NCBI GenBank assembly: GCA_963677355.2
Contig: CAXXXQ010000002.1
Span: forward strand, 1,240,001 to 1,304,000
Direction: 5' to 3'
From: Thiomicrorhabdus sp963677355
GTDB lineage: Bacteria > Pseudomonadota > Gammaproteobacteria > Thiomicrospirales > Thiomicrospiraceae
Length of the DNA stretch: 64,000 nt
The notes under the pieces are model-generated. The model worked only from the letters and a program-made list of their open reading frames with translations, made no database searches and had not been told where the DNA came from. Positions 49,274 through 57,218 of the stretch are shown here, piece by piece (positions within the stretch are counted from its first letter, which is position 1; each line of letters starts with the position of its first letter). Made by a program: the position numbers and the translations under genes.

Positions 49274-50674
49274 TTACAGGCGGTTAACGTCCATTCGGCC
49301 TGCTGCTAAAAGTAATTGCGCTTTTTGAACATTAACGTCATAACGCGCCGAAACCAATTCGGCTCGAGCTCTATCCAGCTGAGTATTGGCTGCCAGCAAC
49401 TCGGTGATAGTCGCAATCCCGTTGTTATACCGCTTTAATACTAAACGACGGGCTTCGTCTGCTTGCTGTACGGCCAACAGGTTTGACAAGACCTGCTCTT
49501 CCGCGGCTTGCAGTTTATTCCACGCGGTTAAGACCTGAATACGAACTTTATTTTCATGAGAACGAGCCTCGGCTTTTTTCTGAGCGGCCGCCGCCGTCGC
49601 CATATCGACAGTTCCGTCAGTGACGCCAAAATCGGTAATTTTCCAAGAAAGCACACCCGCTACGGTATAAGAGTCGTTTACCAGCTCTAAAGATTCAGCG
49701 TTCCAATCTTTACGCAACATCACATTAAAGCTCGGATAGTAATCCGCTTTGGCGGCATTAATTTCGTAAGTAGACGCTTCCGCCTGTTTGCGCTTCGCAT
49801 CCAATTCCGGATTTGAAGTCAAAGCCATAGACAAAAGCTCTTCTTCATTATTTACCGGCAACTGTAAATCAAGACGCTCGGCAACATCCACATCCGCTTT
49901 AGGATCCACATTCATCAACATTTTTAGAGTTTGTAAGGCGATTTTTTCTTGTGAGATCGCCTTGGCCAAGGCGACAGTCGCCGCCGACTGGTTAACTTTC
50001 GCACTTAAAAACTCAGAGCGCACGACAACCCCTTGGTCAACGAGGTTTCGGGTAGTTTTTACATAAGAATCCGCAGTTTCCTTTGCCTGCTTGGCAACCT
50101 CGATATAGGCACGAGCGGCATGAACAGCTTCATAGGCTTGATAGATATTGAAAGTTAAATATTGTTGAACGGCAATATCACCGTTCTTAGCCGCTTCAAT
50201 CATGGATGCGGCTTGGTCTTCATAGCTACCGATTCTGCCGCCGTTCCAAATCGGCAACAACATCTCGATTCTGGTATTGACATCAGTGTGTGCATCCGCA
50301 TTATTCAAAGCGTCGGGTGCAATATCCTCTGATGCTGCCGGATTATTAAACGGAAACTCGGCAATTCCAAAATCACCAAAAGTCGCTTGACGTTGTTGCA
50401 ACTTCATACCGAATACATTCAGCGGGTTATCCGACTTACTACCGGTAACCGAAACGGTAATTTGCGGCAATCGACTGGATTCCGCCTTACTTAACGCCGC
50501 TTCAGCCTGGTTGATTCTTGCCGAACTGGCTTCCATCTCAGGATTTTGTGCCAATGCAGTATCCACGCAAGATTTGAAGTCATACTGCTGCGCTTGGGCT
50601 AACAGTGGCATACTCACTGCAGCCGCTACCAGCAAACCGACCAGCTTGCGTTTAAATTTCTTTTGTTGGTTCAT
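49274..50674 (-). CDS. TolC-family outer membrane efflux protein
   Basis: A 466-residue outer-membrane channel. Signal peptide to about AQAQQ; two OEP repeats with long helices (ALAQNPEMEASSARINQAEAAL and NNGIATITELLAANTQLDRARAELV). I choose ATG 50674 over the TTG at 50686, since GGAGAG lies 6 nt upstream of the ATG. It is the first structural gene of the efflux operon, 45 bp after the leader terminator. Confidence 0.88.
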   Translation of the reverse strand: MNQQKKFKRKLVGLLVAAAVSMPLLAQAQQYDFKSCVDTALAQNPEMEASSARINQAEAALSKAESSRLPQITVSVTGSKSDNPLNVFGMKLQQRQATFGDFGIAEFPFNNPAASEDIAPDALNNADAHTDVNTRIEMLLPIWNGGRIGSYEDQAASMIEAAKNGDIAVQQYLTFNIYQAYEAVHAARAYIEVAKQAKETADSYVKTTRNLVDQGVVVRSEFLSAKVNQSAATVALAKAISQEKIALQTLKMLMNVDPKADVDVAERLDLQLPVNNEEELLSMALTSNPELDAKRKQAEASTYEINAAKADYYPSFNVMLRKDWNAESLELVNDSYTVAGVLSWKITDFGVTDGTVDMATAAAAQKKAEARSHENKVRIQVLTAWNKLQAAEEQVLSNLLAVQQADEARRLVLKRYNNGIATITELLAANTQLDRARAELVSARYDVNVQKAQLLLAAGRMDVNRL

Positions 50675-50718
50675 TACTCTCTCCAAATCGCCTGACTAAC
50701 CTCTTGCTTAAAAAACCA

Positions 50719-50747
50719 AAAAAGGATGTCCCCACATCCTTTTTTTC
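50719..50747 (-). terminator. Intrinsic terminator (attenuator) in efflux operon leader
   Basis: On the minus strand A7-GGATGT, GGGG loop, ACATCC-T6. It lies 8 nt after the leader peptide stop and 45 bp before the TolC-family start. Being symmetrical, it may also end the hydrolase transcript of the same strand upstream. Confidence 0.85.
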
Positions 50748-50754
50748 TTACAAA

Positions 50755-50787
50755 TTAAGCAGCTAAACAGCATCTTACTTTAGACAT
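50755..50787 (-). CDS. Putative ten-residue Cys-Cys leader peptide
   Basis: ATG at 50787 opens MSKVRCCLAA followed by TAA. AGAGGT lies 7 nt upstream, a better ribosome site than many genes here have. The stop precedes the terminator hairpin by 8 nt, so a ribosome held at the stop would cover the hairpin's first arm. Too short for domain evidence; the case rests on ribosome site, codon pair and position. Confidence 0.55.
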   Translation of the reverse strand: MSKVRCCLAA

Positions 50788-50854
50788 ACGTTAACCTCTG
50801 TTTTATAAGTAGCTAACCTTATAGACTAATTACTCATAACTCAAGCTTATTAAC

Positions 50855-50900
50855 ATATTAGAATTTTCTAATATTATAGTGATTATCCGAATATAAGCAA
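50855..50900 (-). promoter_or_regulatory. Efflux operon promoter with overlapping palindromic operator
   Basis: On the minus strand TTGCTT (50895-50900), 16 bp, TATAAT (50873-50878). Arms ATATTAGAA and TTCTAATAT (50855-50863, 50866-50874; 2-bp spacer) overlap the end of the -10 box and the start site. A dimeric repressor bound here would block initiation. The regulator gene is not nearby. Confidence 0.7.
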
Positions 50901-50935
50901 ATCCTAATATAGAGTAACTTCAGATAGTCAAACGA

Positions 50936-51553
50936 CTAAAAATTGGATTCAATCAATTTACGCAGCCAAACCAACTCACCATGGAAAAAATGACTGGCCT
51001 TTGCGCGCCAATAGATATCCGGAATGATTGACCGGCTCATCGCCCAGTCCAATATCTCTTTAGCGCAGACCACTTCATCTTCCCCGCCTTGAATCAACGA
51101 CCAAGACGGTTCAATATCATCAATGACCGAGAAATCATATAAACCGACTGGCGGAGCAACTGTACACAAGGCATCAATATCACCGTATTGAGGTAATCCT
51201 TTTAAGGTTACGTAACTGCCAAAGGAAAAACCGCCTAATACAATATATTCAGGTTCAAACTCCGTTTTTGCCCACTCAAGAACCGCCAACAAGTCCGCCT
51301 GCTCGCCTCCGCCGTTATCGTAACTGCCCTGGCTTTTGCCGACCCCCCTGAAGTTATAAGCAACCGTATGGTAACCCGTAGCAGAAAACCCCCGTTCCAA
51401 CGTCGTCACAACCTTATTATTCATGGTACCGCCATAAAGCGGATGCGGATGACTGATAACGACTAATTTACTACTACCCGGATCTCGGCTTGGCTTGACC
51501 CGAATTTCCAACTCGCCCGCCGGCCCGTTGATCAATATTGAGCTCTTTTTCAT
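50936..51553 (-). CDS. Alpha/beta hydrolase family protein
   Basis: A 205-residue hydrolase with SHPHPLYGGTMNNKVV near the N-terminus, AYNFRGVGKSQG, and the nucleophile elbow GGFSFGSY; SHFFHGELVWL supplies the His. This is a compact group often annotated as CocE/NonD-like or dienelactone hydrolase-like; substrate unknown. I start at ATG 51553 (MKKSSILINGPAG) since the earlier candidate is a TTG. Divergent from pdxB. Confidence 0.8.
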   Translation of the reverse strand: MKKSSILINGPAGELEIRVKPSRDPGSSKLVVISHPHPLYGGTMNNKVVTTLERGFSATGYHTVAYNFRGVGKSQGSYDNGGGEQADLLAVLEWAKTEFEPEYIVLGGFSFGSYVTLKGLPQYGDIDALCTVAPPVGLYDFSVIDDIEPSWSLIQGGEDEVVCAKEILDWAMSRSIIPDIYWRAKASHFFHGELVWLRKLIESNF

Positions 51554-51666
51554 AACACCATTCAAAATATTGCCAATCTATATCGAGATTATTCTAAATC
51601 AATTGAGAGCATGAATTCGTTATACTCTTGCTATCTAACGCTAACAACACAACGATCCGAGACACC

Positions 51667-52830
51667 ATGACAACAAATAAAACTCTTATCATTGATGATG
51701 CCGTTCCTTATGCTAAAGAAATCTATTCCCATCTTGGCAAAGTCATTACGCTCCCGGGCAGAGAAATCGACCGTAAAGCCGTCATGCACGCAGACGCTTT
51801 AATTGTTCGCTCCCGAACTCAAGTTAATGCAAACTTATTACAAGGAACCTCAATTAAGTTTGTCGGTAGCACGGTAGTCGGTCTAGACCATATCGATCAA
51901 GATTATTTAAAGAAAAAACAGATTCATTTTTATTCCGCACAGGGTTGCAATGCGAACTCGGTTGCCGAATACATTATTACTGCCCTGTTTAATCTAGCAG
52001 AAGAATTTGGCTTCGAACTATCTGATAAAACTCTGGGAATCATTGGAGTCGGTAATGTCGGTGGACGCTTATACAACAAAGCGGAATTACTGGGTATAGA
52101 TTGCCTTTTGAACGATCCGCCCAAACTACAACAACAACCGGAACTGGCTGAGAAGTATCCTTACGTGCCACTAGAACAGTGTTTGCAAGCTGACATCATC
52201 ACCGTGCACACGCCTTTAACAGATCGAGGTGAATTTCCTACCGTGGATTTGATCTCGGCGAAGCATTTACAACGCATTCGCCCCGAGCAAATCATTATCA
52301 ATGCGGCCAGAGGGGGAATAATTAATGAAGATCAGTGGATAAAAACCCCAACACAAGCCAATATTATCGATTGCTGGGAAAACGAACCGAATATTAATGA
52401 GGCGCTCTACAATAGCGCCTGGATTGCCACCCCACATATTGCCGGTCACTCTCTGGATGCAAAAGTCGCTGGAAGTTCAATGGTGTACGAAGAACTCTGC
52501 CGATATTGGCAAACACCCCCTGAAGACCAATGGCGCCAATCACTCCCCTCTTCTCCAAACCCGCTAAAAATAGCCGATACAGGCTCGATTCAGAGCAAGC
52601 TTAACCAACTGTTCAGCCAGACACATAATATATTTCATGACGACCGAGCCATACGCGATAAAAACATTCAAAACATACATAAAAAATACGAATATTACCG
52701 TAGAAACTTTCCCATCTATCGAGAATGGCATCAACATAGGGTCCTTGCCGCAGACGATCAAACCCTTAATAACCTATTAAAATCCCTGGGTTTTCCGGTT
52801 ATTGCCGAGGAAAACACATTAGAACATTAG
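51667..52830 (+). CDS. pdxB: Erythronate-4-phosphate dehydrogenase
   Basis: A 387-residue D-2-hydroxyacid dehydrogenase: LGIIGVGNVGGRLYNKAELLG is the NAD site, NAARGGIINE and ATPHIAGHS carry conserved catalytic residues, and the C-terminal extension after about 290 is the PdxB dimer domain. Length fits E. coli PdxB (378). It acts in pyridoxal phosphate synthesis. The frame is open from 51628, but ATG 51667 (MTTNKTLIIDD) gives the usual N-terminus. Confidence 0.92.
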   Translation: MTTNKTLIIDDAVPYAKEIYSHLGKVITLPGREIDRKAVMHADALIVRSRTQVNANLLQGTSIKFVGSTVVGLDHIDQDYLKKKQIHFYSAQGCNANSVAEYIITALFNLAEEFGFELSDKTLGIIGVGNVGGRLYNKAELLGIDCLLNDPPKLQQQPELAEKYPYVPLEQCLQADIITVHTPLTDRGEFPTVDLISAKHLQRIRPEQIIINAARGGIINEDQWIKTPTQANIIDCWENEPNINEALYNSAWIATPHIAGHSLDAKVAGSSMVYEELCRYWQTPPEDQWRQSLPSSPNPLKIADTGSIQSKLNQLFSQTHNIFHDDRAIRDKNIQNIHKKYEYYRRNFPIYREWHQHRVLAADDQTLNNLLKSLGFPVIAEENTLEH

Positions 52831-52972
52831 AATTTCTTAATAAAATAATATTATTAAACCAACAAAAATTTTAGGTTTGATTTTGTTTTTAGAGCGAGTA
52901 ACCTAGCTTCTGAAAATTTCAGAGCAGTGCTTACACGCTCATTAAAAATATAATCTCAACGGAGAAAACGGA

Positions 52973-53542
52973 ATGAAATTAATCAACCTTTTTAAAGCAG
53001 CAATCCTTGCAGTTACGGTTACGACTCTTTCTGGCTGCGGAACCATGCACGCTATCGGCAATCTGAACGACGGCGCTGGCGAAACGTTCATGGAAATCTG
53101 GGACAAGTGGGTAGAGGCAGAAGGTGATATCGCAGATGCTTCTATGTGGGAAGTAAAAGTAGACGAAGGCGTTGCACTTGAAGACGTTATTGATGCCATT
53201 AACGCTGTTGGTGTAAACCGCAACATCAAGAACGTTGGTGAACTTCCTCTTTCTGAAGAATTGAAAGCTCGCGGAATTGAATCTAAAGTGATTCACGTTA
53301 TGTCTTTCTGTAACCCTGAAACGGCTCGTAAAATGGTTGACTTCTCTCCAGCGATGGGTGGTTTCCTTCCATGTCGTGTAAACATCATCGAAGAAGAAGA
53401 TGGTCTTCACATCTACACCATGAATATGGATATGGCGATCAAAATGGGTAAAAAGATGCCTCCTGAACTTCAAGAAGCCACCATGGCGGTTCGTAACGCT
53501 ATGTGGGAAATGCTACAAAACGGTAAAACTGGAGCATTCTAA
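52973..53542 (+). CDS. DUF302-domain lipoprotein
   Basis: A 189-residue lipoprotein with lipobox LSGC (Cys22), then a short linker and a DUF302-like domain: VIHVMSFCNPETARKMVDFSPAMGGFLPCRVNIIEEEDGLHIYTMNMDMAIKMG. DUF302 proteins are common in sulfur bacteria; function is not established. Two cysteines remain in the mature domain (FCNP and LPCR). Codons are those of strongly expressed genes (CGT, GGT, AAA, GAA), and the GGAG ribosome site is strong, suggesting an abundant protein. Monocistronic with its own strong terminator. Confidence 0.8.
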   Translation: MKLINLFKAAILAVTVTTLSGCGTMHAIGNLNDGAGETFMEIWDKWVEAEGDIADASMWEVKVDEGVALEDVIDAINAVGVNRNIKNVGELPLSEELKARGIESKVIHVMSFCNPETARKMVDFSPAMGGFLPCRVNIIEEEDGLHIYTMNMDMAIKMGKKMPPELQEATMAVRNAMWEMLQNGKTGAF

Positions 53543-53575
53543 TCTCCACTTCCTCTAATCAGGAATGTTGATAGA

Positions 53576-53610
53576 AGCCGCATTGAATATTCAATGCGGC
53601 TTTTTTTATT
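53576..53610 (+). terminator. Terminator of the DUF302 gene
   Basis: Perfect 13-bp palindrome AGCCGCATTGAAT / ATTCAATGCGGCT followed by T-run, 34 bp after the stop. Confidence 0.92.
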
Positions 53611-53995
53611 TGCTCAGATCCGCCACATCACTAGACAAATACATTTCTACAAATCAACCAATGACCACGCCTTTTGTTGTAAAAAAACAACAGTCTAAAA
53701 AAAGTAAATCTCTTCATTTACCTCCTACTGACAAATACTCATCCAAAGTCTTTTTTATCGCTGCATAAAAGCCTATTTTTTATTTATTTTCAATAAGTTA
53801 CATCAATTACTTTTTCTTATGGAGTCATTCATAATGAAATAATGATTTTCTTATATACAAACTGATACACCCTTAAATTTTTTTAATTACAAAAAGATAC
53901 TTATTTGTTGCATAGTTACATCGAAACGGAATAACGGCTAAACAATTAGCCGTGAAAATTCAACTCATTAAAGACAATAAAGAGAAAGAAAAAAC
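53611..53995. promoter_or_regulatory. AT-rich upstream region of the FadL gene
   Basis: Very AT-rich, no gene recognised. Close to the start is an 8-bp hairpin ACGGCTAA-ACAA-TTAGCCGT (53934-53953), probably in the 5' UTR. I could not pick a promoter with confidence. The reading frame at 53565-53768 is not credible. Confidence 0.4.
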
Positions 53996-55501
53996 ATGAG
54001 AAAAACAAAATTAGCTCTAGCAATTGCAACAGCAGGCCTAATGAGTACTCAGGCTTTTGCAACCAACGGCATGAACATGGAAGGTTACGGCCCGGTATCA
54101 AGTGCAATGGGGGGGACTGCCCAAGCATACAACAACGGTCTTGGCGGTATGATGAACAACCCGGCAACCATGGGTATGGGCTCTAAAGAAGGTAATAAAT
54201 TCCAGATTGCTGTTGGTAAACTGGGGCCGGATGTCAGTGTTAAACAAGATATGTACGGAATCGACCAAGACTCAAGCGGAACAGCATATTACATGCCTGG
54301 TTTCGGTTTTGCACGTAAACGCGACGGCCTTACCTATGGTATCGGTATTTTAGGTCAAGGAGGCATGGGAACGGAATTCGGCAGAGCAGACACCTCTATG
54401 GCTTCTGAGGATTTGTTCAAACGCGGTTTCTCTATGATGCAAGACCCAACCTCATCAATGCCTCGCGAACTTAGCGGCGACAAAAACCGTTCCGAGTTAT
54501 CTGTTGGTCGTGTCATTGTCCCTGTTAACATGGAAGTAAACGATAAATTAACAGTAGGTGCGTCTATTGACTTCGTATGGGCCGGTATGGACATGATGAT
54601 GGACATGTCAGGCTCACAATTCCGTGATCTAGCCTACAGCGACCCTGCAACGTTCACACGTTCAGGAAATGTTTCAGGAACTATGCTTAGCGGACTTGAA
54701 GGCATGTTTATGGGCGGCATGTTAAGCGATGTTAACTGGGCTCGTTTCGATTTCTCAAATGATGATAGATACACAGGTGAAGCCAAAGCAACCGGTTTTG
54801 GCGGAAAACTGGGTATGACCTATGTTGTAAACAATAAATTAACACTTGGTGCTTCATATCACAGCAAAACCAACCTGTCTGATATGACAGGTGACGCCAC
54901 CCTTAGTATGAATGTAGTCATGCCAGGCATGGGAACACAAACCATTCCAGTTGAAGGGGAAGTTAAAATTAAAGACTTCCAATGGCCGAGTACTTTTGCA
55001 TTCGGTGCAGCTTATCGCCCGACAGACAAATGGTTACTGACAGCGGATTACAAACGCATCAACTGGTCTGAAACCATGAAAGACTTTAATATGGTATTTG
55101 AAGCTGATGCAACTCAGTCAAATCCATTTGCCGCCGGTTTTGCTAATGCAGAACTTGATGTCAGCCTGCCACAAGAATGGGATGATCAAAATGTCATCAT
55201 GCTTGGTGGTGCTTATCAGTACAATAAAAACCTAACTCTTCGTGCCGGTTTGAACGTAGCGAACAACCCTGTTCCGGATGAACATGTCAACCCGCTATTC
55301 CCTGCAACCGTTGAGCGTCACTATACGCTAGGTTTCGGTTATAACTTTGACAAAAGCCACACTATTGATGCGTCGTTCACGCATGCTCCAGCAACCGAAG
55401 TCACAGGTGACGGTGATTTAAATGATGGTTTGGAAATTTCTCATGGTCAAACCAACTGGCAGCTAATGTATACCTACAAATGGGGTATCGTTAAAAAATA
55501 A
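53996..55501 (+). CDS. FadL/OmpP1/TodX family outer-membrane transport protein
   Basis: A 501-residue beta-barrel precursor. The signal peptide ends at AFA (about residue 22); the mature N-terminus TNGMNMEGYGPVSSAMGGTAQAY is the FadL-type plug start, and the C-terminal residues form amphipathic strands, though the chain ends WGIVKK rather than in a plain aromatic. FadL-type channels take up fatty acids or other hydrophobic molecules. The loops are unusually rich in Met and Gly (for example residues about 150-240). Monocistronic, with a terminator after it. Confidence 0.88.
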   Translation: MRKTKLALAIATAGLMSTQAFATNGMNMEGYGPVSSAMGGTAQAYNNGLGGMMNNPATMGMGSKEGNKFQIAVGKLGPDVSVKQDMYGIDQDSSGTAYYMPGFGFARKRDGLTYGIGILGQGGMGTEFGRADTSMASEDLFKRGFSMMQDPTSSMPRELSGDKNRSELSVGRVIVPVNMEVNDKLTVGASIDFVWAGMDMMMDMSGSQFRDLAYSDPATFTRSGNVSGTMLSGLEGMFMGGMLSDVNWARFDFSNDDRYTGEAKATGFGGKLGMTYVVNNKLTLGASYHSKTNLSDMTGDATLSMNVVMPGMGTQTIPVEGEVKIKDFQWPSTFAFGAAYRPTDKWLLTADYKRINWSETMKDFNMVFEADATQSNPFAAGFANAELDVSLPQEWDDQNVIMLGGAYQYNKNLTLRAGLNVANNPVPDEHVNPLFPATVERHYTLGFGYNFDKSHTIDASFTHAPATEVTGDGDLNDGLEISHGQTNWQLMYTYKWGIVKK

Positions 55502-55528
55502 ATCCTGATCAATTTAGATTTATGCCAC

Positions 55529-55557
55529 AAAGCCGCATTTTTATGCGGCTTTTTTGT
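55529..55557 (+). terminator. Terminator of the FadL gene
   Basis: AAGCCGCAT, 3-4-nt loop, ATGCGGCTT, T-run, about 30 bp after the stop. Confidence 0.9.
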
Positions 55558-55694
55558 TTCTATTCTCCGCCGTTTTCGCACAATAAATTTTCTTCCTATT
55601 TGTTAATAAATCTTTAATAATAAGCGCCATTGTCTTTTTGGTTTTTTCTGCATACTATGTTGATAACACATCGTTTAAAAGGAAGTTGGAAATA

Positions 55695-56537
55695 ATGGCA
55701 AGAATCTTAATCGCCGGGTGTGGCGGTATCGGTTGCAAACTTGGGCAACTACTGGTTCAAAATAATCACGAAGTTTTTGGACTTCGTCGGGATATCAGCA
55801 AAATACCGGACAACATCACGCCAATTCAGGCTGACTTGTCAACACCAAACGACAATCTTCCTGAAAACATCGATTATGTTTTCTATACGGCTTCCGCTGG
55901 AAAATATAAAGACAGCGCCTACTATCTGGCCTATGTTTCAGGCGTAAAACACATCCTGAAAGATTTGGGTCAACAAAATATAAAGCGTTTCTTTTTTGTC
56001 TCCAGCACCTCGGTATTTGGTCAAAGTGACGGTGAATTCGTTAATGAAAGCAGTCCGACTAGTGACGCAAACTTTTCAACTAAACGCCTTTTGGAAGGTG
56101 AAGAGGTCGTCCAAAACGGCAAATTTCCTTCAACGATTGTTCGTTTCGGCGGCATCTACGGTCCTGGACGCACACATTTGGTCGACCTCGTTCTGCAAGG
56201 AAAATCTCACTGTATGGACGGCGTTTGGAGCAACCGCATCCACTCTAGCGACTGCGTTGGCATCCTTAACCACTTGTTTGAAATGAATGAAAAGGATGCG
56301 ACTCAAGTTGACGACTTGTATGTTGGTGTGGATTGTCAACCAACGCCGTTATGTGAAGTTTATGACTGGCTGGCCGAACAGTTATGCGTACCCGATGTTG
56401 AACACATCGAGCCGAAAGAGTCTTCTCGACAAATGAGAAGTAACAAAAGAATATCGAACCAAAAAATACTCGATACCGGCTATGAATTCATTTATCCGGA
56501 TTATCAATCAGGCTACCGGGAACTGCTTAACGATTAA
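55695..56537 (+). CDS. NAD(P)-dependent epimerase, YeeZ-like
   Basis: A 280-residue extended SDR protein starting MARILIAGCGGIGCKLGQLL (Rossmann GxGGxG), with FFVSSTSVFGQ and RFGGIYGPGR. It resembles E. coli YeeZ (274 residues), function unknown. The frame is open to 55638, but ATG 55695 puts the Rossmann motif at the N-terminus; GGAAG lies upstream. Convergent with fxsA. Confidence 0.8.
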   Translation: MARILIAGCGGIGCKLGQLLVQNNHEVFGLRRDISKIPDNITPIQADLSTPNDNLPENIDYVFYTASAGKYKDSAYYLAYVSGVKHILKDLGQQNIKRFFFVSSTSVFGQSDGEFVNESSPTSDANFSTKRLLEGEEVVQNGKFPSTIVRFGGIYGPGRTHLVDLVLQGKSHCMDGVWSNRIHSSDCVGILNHLFEMNEKDATQVDDLYVGVDCQPTPLCEVYDWLAEQLCVPDVEHIEPKESSRQMRSNKRISNQKILDTGYEFIYPDYQSGYRELLND

Positions 56538-56549
56538 CAAGGATTAAAG

Positions 56550-57005
56550 TTAATCCTTCCGGTCATAGGTAACTTGCTCAGGTTTTTTAGGTTCTTTTTC
56601 TTCCCATTCACCTTCAAAAACCTGCTCATCTTGCTGGTAACGGTAATAGGTTCTAGTCTGCATTCCTTTCATGCTCTGCTTAATTAGAAAGCGCCGGATA
56701 AATGGAACTAGAAACAACAGGCCGATAGCATCACTGATCAGTCCGGGGAAAAACAACAACACCCCGCCAAGAAAAATAAACACACCTTCAAACATCGAGG
56801 CTTCGGGTGAGTGGCCTGCCGCCATTTCATGTTGTGCATTCTGCACAGTCGCCAACCCTTGACTTCGCATTAACGCAATACCGACCACCGCAGTTGTAAT
56901 TGTTAACAACACCGTTGGCAAGGCACCGATGACACTTCCGACCTGAATCAGAAAATACAACTCTATCAGCGGAATAATTAAAAGAAGTAGAAATAAAATT
57001 CGCAT
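56550..57005 (-). CDS. fxsA: FxsA family membrane protein
   Basis: A 151-residue protein with three to four hydrophobic segments, N-terminal LLLIIPLIELYFLIQVGSVIG and the FxsA core ALMRSQGLATVQ and GVLLFFPGLISDAIGLLFLVP. In E. coli FxsA reduces F plasmid exclusion of phage T7; its normal role is unknown. The tail is charged (EKEPKKPEQVTYDRKD). It lies upstream and divergent of dsbD. Confidence 0.9.
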   Translation of the reverse strand: MRILFLLLLIIPLIELYFLIQVGSVIGALPTVLLTITTAVVGIALMRSQGLATVQNAQHEMAAGHSPEASMFEGVFIFLGGVLLFFPGLISDAIGLLFLVPFIRRFLIKQSMKGMQTRTYYRYQQDEQVFEGEWEEKEPKKPEQVTYDRKD

Positions 57006-57218
57006 TTAACAGGTCTCTAAATTTTGAAGCCGGCAACCCTAAAAACGGGATCACACAAGCCTACTTTATTAATAGTAATAAACGATTATAATGAGCCATT
57101 ATCGGATTTAAACCTTAATGGTTATAAACTCAAGAGTTTCTTCACCAAGCAAACGGCAAGGTACCGATACTATATAAAGTTGAAATAATAAATTTCAAGA
57201 ACCCTGAAGAGAATACTT

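Noticed and set aside
52810..52860. TTAGAA repeats after pdxB as further copies of the efflux operator
   Set aside because: They are direct, not inverted, and lie at the 3' end of a gene; chance in AT-rich DNA is likely.
52979..53473. 164-codon frame antisense to the DUF302 lipoprotein
   Set aside because: Result of biased codon use of the real gene; no signal peptide or domain.
53565..53768. 67-codon frame after the DUF302 gene
   Set aside because: It starts in the terminator hairpin, and its composition is that of intergenic DNA.
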